Positions 54,900 through 61,942 of a stretch of 64,000 nt of DNA are shown piece by piece. Made by a program: the position numbers and the translations under genes. Below the pieces are notes generated by a model. It worked only from the letters and a program-made list of their open reading frames with translations, searched no databases and had not been told where the DNA came from. Numbering within the stretch: the first letter of the stretch is position 1; each line of letters starts with the position of its first letter. Source of the DNA: Oxalobacteraceae sp. CFBP 8761 (GTDB taxonomy: Bacteria; Pseudomonadota; Gammaproteobacteria; Burkholderiales; Burkholderiaceae_D); assembly GCA_014841595.1 (NCBI GenBank), contig JACYUE010000001.1:252193-316192 (forward strand), in the 5' to 3' direction.

Positions 54900-56246
54900 A
54901 TGTCGGGCATGCGCTATCAGCCGCAGGGCCAGTCGAAGGTGAACATGTCGCACCCGCTGGCTGCGGGGCTGGTGGACGTATGGGTGCCGCATGCAACCTC
55001 GTTCGGCCTACTCACTGGCTACGACAGCGATACCAGGTCGGTTGGGTCGAACAAAGTCACGCCCGAAGGCGTCGGGTACAACCTCACGAGCGTGCCTCGG
55101 AAGTACTCGACCGCGCTGTTCAACGGCCAGTCGATAGCCTGGTTGGTTGTCGCATACCGGGACGGCAGCGGGAACCAGAGCAATTCGCTGGTCAAAAAGG
55201 ATGGCACGGTAATTGCCGTACAGGAGTGGAGCGGCGACGTACGGTCGATCATGTGGACCCCGGGCTTGGCGGCTAATATCTCCTATGGTTCTGCCGCCAG
55301 CATGCGCAACAAGATGTGCGTGTTTGCTGGACTTGTCGGCCCCTCTGAAAAAGGGATCATGTTCAATGGCGGAAACTTCAATACCTTCACAGGCGGCGGG
55401 ACGACAGTCGTATCTACATCGAACGCGTTTGCGATCGGCGGCGATGCGCGCGGCACGGAAGTCGGATCGCAGTGGACCGTCCTGGCAGTCTTTGCATGGC
55501 AAGGCGATAGGCTGCCCACCTCTGTCGAACTGAGGGAGCTGTCGGCCAATCCCTGGCAGCTGTTCGCGGAACCCGAGGAAGAAGAACTCGCCGCCACCGC
55601 AGCAGTGAACTACATGCTGAGTGTGAGTTCAGCGAGCATGGCCGCCAGCGGTGGCCAGGTCGGCATGAAGGTGTCACGACTCCTGCGTGCAGCTCCCGCA
55701 AGCCTCACGCTTTCGCCTGGGGCTGTTGCGGTACGCGCGGCCCGGCAACTGAGAATTGCACCAGCCATGCTGGCAATTGCGGGTGGCGACATTGCGGTGC
55801 GCGCAGGACGGCGCTTGAGCGTGGCACCTGCATCAATGGGCATGACGAGCAGCACGGTAGAGATGCTGTATAGCCCGAAGCCAGAACCTGGCTCTTACAC
55901 GATCTCGGTGTCCGCTGCGGCCATGACGCTTGTCGGCGGCAACGTCGGCATGCGCGTAGCGCGGCGGCTGCGCGTCGCTCCCGCGAGCTTGACGCTGGCG
56001 GCGGGCGCGGTGCGCACATTGGTCGGTCGGCGCTTGATGGTGTCGCCCGCTGGCCTGCAGCTGGCCGGCGGCCCGGTGACGCTGCGCTTCTCGGCGAAGG
56101 GTGAGCCGTTTGATATTACAAAAATCCATCCGTCTCGGATCGTGATCTTCGAAGGCAGTGGCAGCCGCGTCACCCCATTCGAGGGAAGTGGTAGCCGGGT
56201 CACGCCGTTTGACAGTACTGGCACTAGAAAAGTGAGGTTCGAATAA
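54900..56246 (+). CDS. LamG-like phage protein with C-terminal ~22-residue repeats
   Basis: 448 residues. The N-terminal ~225 residues look like a concanavalin/LamG domain ('ALFNGQSIAWLVVAYRDGSG', 'MFNGGNFNTFTGGG') ending in the familiar NPWQLFAEPEEE. Residues ~235-395 hold about seven repeats of ~22 residues with pattern APASLxLxxGxVxxRxxRRL, and the tail has a short tandem EGSGSRVTPF. Presumably a surface-exposed virion protein binding glycans (inference). Position between portal and protease-capsid genes is unusual. Confidence 0.75.
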   Translation: MSGMRYQPQGQSKVNMSHPLAAGLVDVWVPHATSFGLLTGYDSDTRSVGSNKVTPEGVGYNLTSVPRKYSTALFNGQSIAWLVVAYRDGSGNQSNSLVKKDGTVIAVQEWSGDVRSIMWTPGLAANISYGSAASMRNKMCVFAGLVGPSEKGIMFNGGNFNTFTGGGTTVVSTSNAFAIGGDARGTEVGSQWTVLAVFAWQGDRLPTSVELRELSANPWQLFAEPEEEELAATAAVNYMLSVSSASMAASGGQVGMKVSRLLRAAPASLTLSPGAVAVRAARQLRIAPAMLAIAGGDIAVRAGRRLSVAPASMGMTSSTVEMLYSPKPEPGSYTISVSAAAMTLVGGNVGMRVARRLRVAPASLTLAAGAVRTLVGRRLMVSPAGLQLAGGPVTLRFSAKGEPFDITKIHPSRIVIFEGSGSRVTPFEGSGSRVTPFDSTGTRKVRFE

Positions 56247-56593
56247 TGGCTGATATGCCGTGGAAAGAGGGCGATGACTGGTACGTCTATCGCGACCCTG
56301 ATGAGAAGAGCCGCTACCTGGCCGACATCACGCAGGAACTGATCGACCGGGCCACGACGCCGCTCGACGACAGCAGCAACGCAATCGAGTTGATTCTGGT
56401 CGGCGTTGTTTCGATCGAGCCGCCAGAGATTCAAAGCGTGGACATCGACGGTGTCGTGCGCACCTACGTCGTTGCATTCCTGGGCGGCACCGGCGACGAA
56501 CCGCCAGAGGATTGGCGGTGGGAAGCGCGCGTTAGTTGCAAGAACCGTGAGCAGTTCGACAAGACAACCCATTTCAAGCGGAGGGACACATGA
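56246..56593 (+). CDS. Hypothetical phage protein
   Basis: 115 residues, acidic: 'EGDDWYVYRDPDEKSRYLAD' then 'VRTYVVAFLGGTGDEPPEDW' and WEARVSCKNREQFDK. Similar small proteins accompany LamG/virion fibre genes. Overlaps the previous stop by TAATG and the next start by ATGA. Function unknown. Confidence 0.55.
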   Translation: MADMPWKEGDDWYVYRDPDEKSRYLADITQELIDRATTPLDDSSNAIELILVGVVSIEPPEIQSVDIDGVVRTYVVAFLGGTGDEPPEDWRWEARVSCKNREQFDKTTHFKRRDT

Positions 56594-56799
56594 CCATCAA
56601 CATCGCCGATCTACCAGGCGTACGCGCCCAGTTCAAGCGTGACGTGCCCGAGGCCGGGATTGGCCAGGCGCGCGGCCCATCCAACTTGGTCGGGGTAGCG
56701 ACACAGCTACCGGCGGGCGGTCTGTCAAACCTGCCGTCCGATTTGAAGACGATGGCCTTGCGGGGAGGCCGCTACTACGTCGTCAGCGAACAAAAATAG
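56590..56799 (+). CDS. Small hypothetical phage protein
   Basis: 69 residues, starting MTINIADLPGVRAQFKRDV; ends YYVVSEQK. Coupled by ATGA to the preceding gene and followed 14 bp later by the second hairpin repeat. No known domain. Confidence 0.5.
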   Translation: MTINIADLPGVRAQFKRDVPEAGIGQARGPSNLVGVATQLPAGGLSNLPSDLKTMALRGGRYYVVSEQK

Positions 56800-56813
56800 C
56801 TGTCTGAAAAGTT

Positions 56814-56839
56814 GTCTCAGTTTTCCGAGAATTGAGACA
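56814..56839. terminator. Hairpin, copy 2 of an identical 26-bp repeat
   Basis: Same 26 bases as 51912-51937; with the preceding T the outer stem is one pair longer. Lies 23 bp before the protease-capsid start. Confidence 0.6.
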
Positions 56840-56861
56840 GGGAAATCCGCATCATGCGGAT

Positions 56862-58949
56862 ATGACGACGCCAACCACTCAGCAGATCGCAGCCCGCTCC
56901 GCTACCGATCCCCGGATCATGCCACCTCTTTCGCGTGGCGCGGAGCTTGTCCCATCGACCTATAACGAGATCGACAACACGATCGACGTCATCTGGACGA
57001 CTGGTTCGATGGGGCGACGCTACGACTGGTACAACGACACCCCGTACGACGAAGAGTTGGTCGTCACGCCGGAAGCTGTCGACATGACGCGCTTCGACAA
57101 GGGCGTTGTGCAGGTCATTGACAACCACGATATTCAGGGTGGCCTCAAGTCCATCATCGGCATTGCCACGCGTGGCAGCATCCAGAACGGAGAAGGCAGT
57201 GCAACGTTGCGGCTGTCGAACCGGCCCGAGCTGGCCGGCATCGTCGCCGACATCAAGGCCGGCATCATCCGCTCGATCAGCTTCACGTACCGCGTCGCGA
57301 AGTACGAAATCACTCGCGCCATTGACCGCACCGATGGCGTCAACGTACCGCTGTACCGCGCTGTGGCGTGGGAGCCGTACGAAATCAGTTTCGTGACCGT
57401 CCCGTTCGACGCTGGCGCAAGTTCGCGCAGCGCGCCGCAGAACGGTCACCCATGCGAATTCATCACCCGGGCGCCCGCCCTTTCCGCTTCACCCAACCAG
57501 GAAGACAACATGACCATTGCTACCCAGCCGGGCGCCCAGAATCCAGCGCCTATCGATCCAACCCGCGCCGCACCTGCGCCTGCACCAGCCCCGGCACCAG
57601 TGTCGGCGCCAGCACCAGCTGCGCCCGCCGTCACCGACGACGCCGCCTCTCGCGCAGCACAGGAAGCCGTCACCCGCTCGGCTGACATCATCGAGCTGTG
57701 CGCACGTCACGGCGTTACCAACCTGGCCCCCGGCCTGATCCGTGGTGGCAACTCGGTCGACCAAGCACGCGCTGCCGTGCTGGACGAGATGGCCCGTAAC
57801 TCGACCGCGAGCGGTGGGCACCAGAATACCCGCATAGTTTTGGTCGGCGATGTCGAGCAAACGCGCATGGCCGGTATGGAAGAAGCGATCATGCACCGCG
57901 TGTACGCCCGCACGAAGATGACCGAGAACGGTGCCCAATTCCGCGGCATGAGCTTGCTCGAACTGGGTCGTGACTTCCTGGAAGCGCGTGGTGTTTCGAC
58001 ACGTGGCATGGATCGCATGCAGCTGGCCACGAATATGTTGAATTTCCGTTCGGCAGGCATGCACGGCACCAGCGACTTCGCAGCTCTGTTCGGTAACGTC
58101 GCGAACAAGCGAATGCGCGATGCCTATGCCGAGAACGCTGGCACCTATACCCAGTGGGCGCGCCGCGCGCCGAACGCGCCAGACTTCAAGAACATCAGCA
58201 TCGTGCAGCTGTCCGGCGCGCCCGAGCTGTTGCAGACGAATGAGCATGGCGAATTCAAGTACGGCACCATGAAAGACGCGGGCGTGTCCTACTCGCTGGT
58301 GACCTATGGCCGCATGGTATCGCTCACCCGCCAGGCCATCATCAACGACGACCTGCGTGCATTCGAGCGCCTGGTCTCGTCGTTCGGTGCGAGCTCGAGC
58401 CGCCTGGAAAACCGTCTGGTGTACAGCCAGCTCACCAGCAACCCGACGATGGGCGACGGCGAGCAGCTGTTCGATACGGATCACAAGAACATCGGCACGG
58501 GCGCTGGCTCGGCGCTGTCGCTGGCTGCGCTCAAAGTCGGCCGCACCGCAATGCGCCTGCAGAAGGGCTTGCAGAACGAAGAGCTGAATCTGGCGCCAAA
58601 CTTTCTGATCGTCCCGGCTTCGCTGGAACAGGATGCTTACGCCCTGACCAGCGCGAACTACGTGCCGGCCAAGCAGAGCGACATCAACGAATTCCGTACC
58701 GGTGGCCGCACGGCGGTCGAACCGATCGTGGAACCGATCCTCGACGCAATGAGCGACTCGGCGTGGTACCTCGCCAGCAACAACAGTCAGGTCGACACCG
58801 TCGAGTACTGCTACCTGGACGGCGCGGAAGGCCCGGTCATCGAAAGCCAAACCGGCTTCGAGACTGACGGCGTGACCTGGAAGTGCCGTCTGGACTTCGC
58901 CGCCAAGGTCGTGGATCACCGCGGCCTGTACCAGGGCGTCGGCAAGTAA
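56862..58949 (+). CDS. Prohead protease / major capsid protein fusion
   Basis: 695 residues from ATG 56862. Residues ~1-210 are a U35/S78-type prohead protease ('RGAELVPSTYNEIDNTIDVI', 'VVQVIDNHDIQGGLKSIIG', IRSISFTYRV with candidate His and Ser), a Pro/Ala linker ~230-265, then the capsid part ~300-695 ('YGRMVSLTRQAIINDDLRAF', 'PNFLIVPASLEQDAYALTSA'). Such fusions are known in phages; self-cleavage would release capsid. An internal ATG at 57510 with AGGAAG 5 nt upstream could also give the capsid part alone. Confidence 0.88.
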   Translation: MTTPTTQQIAARSATDPRIMPPLSRGAELVPSTYNEIDNTIDVIWTTGSMGRRYDWYNDTPYDEELVVTPEAVDMTRFDKGVVQVIDNHDIQGGLKSIIGIATRGSIQNGEGSATLRLSNRPELAGIVADIKAGIIRSISFTYRVAKYEITRAIDRTDGVNVPLYRAVAWEPYEISFVTVPFDAGASSRSAPQNGHPCEFITRAPALSASPNQEDNMTIATQPGAQNPAPIDPTRAAPAPAPAPAPVSAPAPAAPAVTDDAASRAAQEAVTRSADIIELCARHGVTNLAPGLIRGGNSVDQARAAVLDEMARNSTASGGHQNTRIVLVGDVEQTRMAGMEEAIMHRVYARTKMTENGAQFRGMSLLELGRDFLEARGVSTRGMDRMQLATNMLNFRSAGMHGTSDFAALFGNVANKRMRDAYAENAGTYTQWARRAPNAPDFKNISIVQLSGAPELLQTNEHGEFKYGTMKDAGVSYSLVTYGRMVSLTRQAIINDDLRAFERLVSSFGASSSRLENRLVYSQLTSNPTMGDGEQLFDTDHKNIGTGAGSALSLAALKVGRTAMRLQKGLQNEELNLAPNFLIVPASLEQDAYALTSANYVPAKQSDINEFRTGGRTAVEPIVEPILDAMSDSAWYLASNNSQVDTVEYCYLDGAEGPVIESQTGFETDGVTWKCRLDFAAKVVDHRGLYQGVGK

Positions 58950-58990
58950 GCCTCCGCTGCCGGTCCATCCATCCATCACAGGAATCGAAC

Positions 58991-59323
58991 ATGAAGAATT
59001 TCATCCAGAACGGCGACACGCTCACCGTCATCGCGCCAGCCAATGTGCTCAGCGGCCAGGCGTTGCTGGTCGGCGCGTTCTTTGGCGTCGCCTGCAACGA
59101 CGCCCTGCAGGGCACGCCGGTCGAGATCAAGCGCACCGGCGTGTATTCCCTCGCGGCTACAACCGCCGATACCGGCGCGACCGGCGCCAAGATCTACTGG
59201 GACAACACCGCCAAGCGCCTGACTACGACCGCTACCAACAACACCTTGGTCGGCGCACTTGCTATCCCGAAGGGCGGCACCGAGGCCAGCGCTACCGTGC
59301 TGCTCGACGGCGTCATCCGTTAA
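58991..59323 (+). CDS. Capsid decoration/cement protein (DUF2190)
   Basis: 110 residues from ATG 58991 with AGGAA upstream: MKNFIQNGDTLTVIAPANVL, 'SGQALLVGAFFGVACNDALQ', 'YWDNTAKRLTTTATNNTLVG', and ALLDGVIR-like end (VLLDGVIR). Classic DUF2190 signature and length; binds the outer capsid for stability. Located immediately after the capsid gene as usual. Confidence 0.88.
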   Translation: MKNFIQNGDTLTVIAPANVLSGQALLVGAFFGVACNDALQGTPVEIKRTGVYSLAATTADTGATGAKIYWDNTAKRLTTTATNNTLVGALAIPKGGTEASATVLLDGVIR

Positions 59324-59332
59324 CCCACGCCC

Positions 59333-59629
59333 ATGCTCTTCGCCCACCTCCAGCTGGCCGTGAACAGCGCGGTTCTGAATCACCTGGCTAATAAGCAGGT
59401 GACGATTGGCGGCGCGGTTGTGCCTGGGATCTTCCGCAACCTGGCCAGCGAAGCGCAGATGGGTATGGGGGTGGCGTCCAGCAGCCCTGTCGTCACCGTC
59501 GCGGACAGCGCGGTCATGGCTGAGCCGGTTGGGCAGCAGATCACGATCGACGCTGTGCGTTACGAGATCCTCACCGCCGACCCGGATAACACCGGCCTGA
59601 CCATCCTCACGCTGACAGTGGCCGCATGA
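59333..59629 (+). CDS. Head-tail joining protein (gpFII-like)
   Basis: 98 residues, beta-rich: 'VPGIFRNLASEAQMGMGVAS', then 'VGQQITIDAVRYEILTADPD', analogous to lambda gpFII ('IRGVFDDP', 'TLTIGEENFWVDRVSPDD'). Stands between the decoration and gpU-like genes, the expected location. Overlaps the next start by ATGA. Confidence 0.7.
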   Translation: MLFAHLQLAVNSAVLNHLANKQVTIGGAVVPGIFRNLASEAQMGMGVASSSPVVTVADSAVMAEPVGQQITIDAVRYEILTADPDNTGLTILTLTVAA

Positions 59630-60057
59630 GGACCGCGTTCGCAAACATCGTGAGCGCAGTCATCGCGGTGCTCGAGGCGCAGCCGCCGGTGTGCAAGGCG
59701 ATCTATCGCGCCCGCGCCATGGCCGTGCCCGACCAGGACAAGCTTGCGATCAGCGTGCAGTGGGAGAACTCGGTACCAGCCGGCAGCACGATCAGCGGGG
59801 CCCCGATTGACTGGGCGACCCGCCTCACCGTTGAATGCTACGCAGCCGGCATCAACGAGAGCGGCGACCTCGCGGTCGACCCGCTGCTCAAGGCTGTGTT
59901 CGAACGCCTTGCCGCCAACTCGACACTGGACGGCGTCGTCTCCGATCTGCAAGTGATCGGCGTCGAAGCTGAGAACACGACGGATGGAAAGAAAACCGGG
60001 TGGGTCCGACTTACCTATACCGCAGATCACCGCACCAGCAACTTCACATTGAGCTGA
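59626..60057 (+). CDS. Minor tail / tail-completion protein (gpU-like)
   Basis: 143 residues. 'ANIVSAVIAVLEAQPPVCKA' opening, 'DWATRLTVECYAAGINESGD', 'LKAVFERLAANSTLDGVVSD' and C-terminal VRLTYTADHRTS; size and pattern match tail-terminator proteins that cap the tail tube. Starts by ATGA overlap. Confidence 0.7.
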   Translation: MRTAFANIVSAVIAVLEAQPPVCKAIYRARAMAVPDQDKLAISVQWENSVPAGSTISGAPIDWATRLTVECYAAGINESGDLAVDPLLKAVFERLAANSTLDGVVSDLQVIGVEAENTTDGKKTGWVRLTYTADHRTSNFTLS

Positions 60058-60058
60058 C

Positions 60059-60241
60059 ATGAATATCGACAAGACGCAAGCCGCGCCGCACGAGCGCGAA
60101 ATCCCGCCGCCACCTGGCGGTGGTTCGTGGACGTTCGACCCGGACAACTGGGAGTGGGTCTCGAATGACCCAGTGCCAGTCCCTGCCAATGAAACCCCAG
60201 CCGCGGTCGTCGATTACGACATCGCGGCCAACCAGGAGTAA
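60059..60241 (+). CDS. Small Pro-rich tail-region protein
   Basis: 60 residues: MNIDKTQAAPHEREIPPPPG then GSWTFDPDNWEWVSNDP. Probably disordered; small proteins with this WxFD..W pattern occur beside tail genes. One base between it and the gpU-like stop. Function unknown. Confidence 0.6.
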   Translation: MNIDKTQAAPHEREIPPPPGGGSWTFDPDNWEWVSNDPVPVPANETPAAVVDYDIAANQE

Positions 60242-60244
60242 GCA

Positions 60245-61207
60245 ATGCCTCGTCGTATCAAAAACACTGTCGTGACCGCGAAGGTGGAAACGACGCCGGG
60301 CCTCGATGCCCTGCCTACGGGCGCTGCCAATGCCGTGCTGGTATCGGAAGTGAGCGTTACCCCGCTTGACGCGCAGTCGATTGACCGCGCGCTCATTCGT
60401 GGCTACTTCGGTGGCAGCGAGCAGCTGGTCGGCCCGGGCAGTGTCAAGCTGTCGTACTCGGTTGAGCTGGCTGGCTCGGGCGCTGCAGCCACGCCACCGG
60501 CTTGGGGCCAACTCCTCCTGGGCTGCGCTGCTGCCGAGGGCGTCTTGACTACGCCAGCCCGCGTCGAGTACACCCCGGTATCGACTGGCCTGAAAACGAT
60601 CACCCAGTACTACTACGACGACGGCCTGGTACACAAGCTCACCAGTTCCATGGGCAACTGCACGCTGTCCGCAAAGGTCGGCGAGCGCCCAATGTTGCGC
60701 TTCGAGTGGACTGGCCTGGACGGTGGCATCGTGGTTACCCCGAATCCAACGGGCACCTTCACCCCGTGGAAGAAGCCAGTATCGATGACGAAGGCAAACG
60801 TCATCGACATCACGCTTGGCGCGACGTATGCAGCGGGCGCCCTGACCGGCGGAACCATCTACAACAGCACCGGCTTGGAACTGAATTTCGGCAACGTCGT
60901 AAATTTCAGCGCGATGCTCAGCTCCGAAGTTGTCGATATTTCCGATCGTCAATCGACCGCGACGATGGAAATCGAACTGACCGCGGCGCAAGAGGCGGCG
61001 TTGATGGACGACGTCAAGGCCAACGTCACGCGAAGCCTCGCCTTCACCATCGGCACGGCTACCGGCAACAAGGTCATCGTCTTCGCGCCGTCAGTCCAAC
61101 TGACCAACCCTCGCAAGTCCGAGCTCAACGGTAACCGCCTGATCGGCTTCGATCTGCGCCTGGTCCCCGTCAATGGCAACGACGAGTGGCGCTTCGTCTG
61201 CCTGTAA
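60245..61207 (+). CDS. Major tail tube protein
   Basis: 320 residues: 'NTVVTAKVETTPGLDALPTG', 'SIDRALIRGYFGGSEQLVGP', 'LHVKLTSSMGNCTLSAKVGE'-like region (HKLTSSMGNCTLSAKVGERP) and 'NGNRLIGFDLRLVPVNGNDE' are typical of siphoviral tail tube subunits that polymerise around the tape measure. Larger than lambda gpV but normal for this subgroup. Confidence 0.85.
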   Translation: MPRRIKNTVVTAKVETTPGLDALPTGAANAVLVSEVSVTPLDAQSIDRALIRGYFGGSEQLVGPGSVKLSYSVELAGSGAAATPPAWGQLLLGCAAAEGVLTTPARVEYTPVSTGLKTITQYYYDDGLVHKLTSSMGNCTLSAKVGERPMLRFEWTGLDGGIVVTPNPTGTFTPWKKPVSMTKANVIDITLGATYAAGALTGGTIYNSTGLELNFGNVVNFSAMLSSEVVDISDRQSTATMEIELTAAQEAALMDDVKANVTRSLAFTIGTATGNKVIVFAPSVQLTNPRKSELNGNRLIGFDLRLVPVNGNDEWRFVCL

Positions 61208-61240
61208 CAAACAACCCATCCATAACAGAAAGGAAACGCC

Positions 61241-61573
61241 ATGGCGTTCAAACTTGTACGACTGAATAAGCTCCCTGTCCGTGTCAAAGGCGCACTGCCA
61301 GGCGAAGACGGCAAGCGGGCTGCCTTTGATTTCACCCTCCACTGTAAGCGTCTGAGCCAGGCTGAAATCGATGCTGTCATGAACAACAAGCAGGGCGAGG
61401 TCAAAGGCTTCGTTCAAAACGTTGTCGAAGGATGGGACGGTGTGCTGGATGCCAGTGGTGATCCAGTCCCATTTGCCGGCGAGCATCTGGAAGAAATGAT
61501 CGACAACGCCGGCCTGCCAATGTTGATCATGCACGCTTATCTTGAACAGGTGTCGGCCATCGCAAAAAACTGA
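61241..61573 (+). CDS. Tail assembly chaperone, gpG-like
   Basis: 110 residues; AAGGAAACGCC precedes ATG. 'MAFKLVRLNKLPVRVKGALP', 'FTLHCKRLSQAEIDAVMNNK' and 'MIDNAGLPMLIMHAYLEQVS'. Located between the tail tube and tape measure genes like lambda gpG. Ends AKN-stop on a canonical slippery heptamer (61564-61570) that would join it to the downstream gene by -1 frameshifting. Confidence 0.85.
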   Translation: MAFKLVRLNKLPVRVKGALPGEDGKRAAFDFTLHCKRLSQAEIDAVMNNKQGEVKGFVQNVVEGWDGVLDASGDPVPFAGEHLEEMIDNAGLPMLIMHAYLEQVSAIAKN

Positions 61574-61600
61574 CCGAGGTCGTGCGCCTTTTGGCGCGCG
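61564..61600 (+). promoter_or_regulatory. Programmed -1 frameshift signal (A AAA AAC plus hairpin)
   Basis: The heptamer A-AAA-AAC is exactly in zero-frame register (gcA AAA AAC tga). About 12 nt downstream a 7-bp stem GTGCGCC-TTTT-GGCGCGC can form (61583-61600). After the slip the frame continues as KKLTEVVRLLARGQIEFG into the DUF1799 gene. Confidence 0.88.
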
Positions 61601-61935
61601 GCCAAATCGAGTTTGGCAACGATGCGCCAGCTGAACACGATCATGTCAACGATGCAGCAGCCGCAATGGGCCTCTCTGCAGAGGGTGGCATAACGCTGCA
61701 AGAGGATGAGTACTGGCTTTGGCCAGAGAACGACGAGGCATTCTCGATGTGGCTTTCTGTTCAAACCCAGTGGAACGCCGGAATGGGTGGGGCGACAGGT
61801 CTCAATTACCCCGGCGTAGAAACATGTCTCCGTCTACGGGGGCTAAGGAAGAAGGCGCAGCAGAAGCTCTTTCTGCTGATTCAAATGATGGAGCGCGCTT
61901 GCTTGGAAGAGTGGGCGCGGAAGCGAAAAAGCTAG
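61582..61935 (+). CDS. gpT-like (DUF1799) C-terminal part of frameshifted tail chaperone
   Basis: 117 residues if started at GTG 61582, but no SD is present there; it is most likely made only as the extension of the gpG-like protein, giving a ~231-residue G-T product (61241-61935). 'EDEYWLWPENDEAFSMWLSV' and 'MGGATGLNYPGVETCLRLRG' are DUF1799 hallmarks. In lambda the G:GT ratio controls tail assembly around the tape measure. Confidence 0.85.
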   Translation: MRLLARGQIEFGNDAPAEHDHVNDAAAAMGLSAEGGITLQEDEYWLWPENDEAFSMWLSVQTQWNAGMGGATGLNYPGVETCLRLRGLRKKAQQKLFLLIQMMERACLEEWARKRKS

Positions 61936-61942
61936 GAACGGA

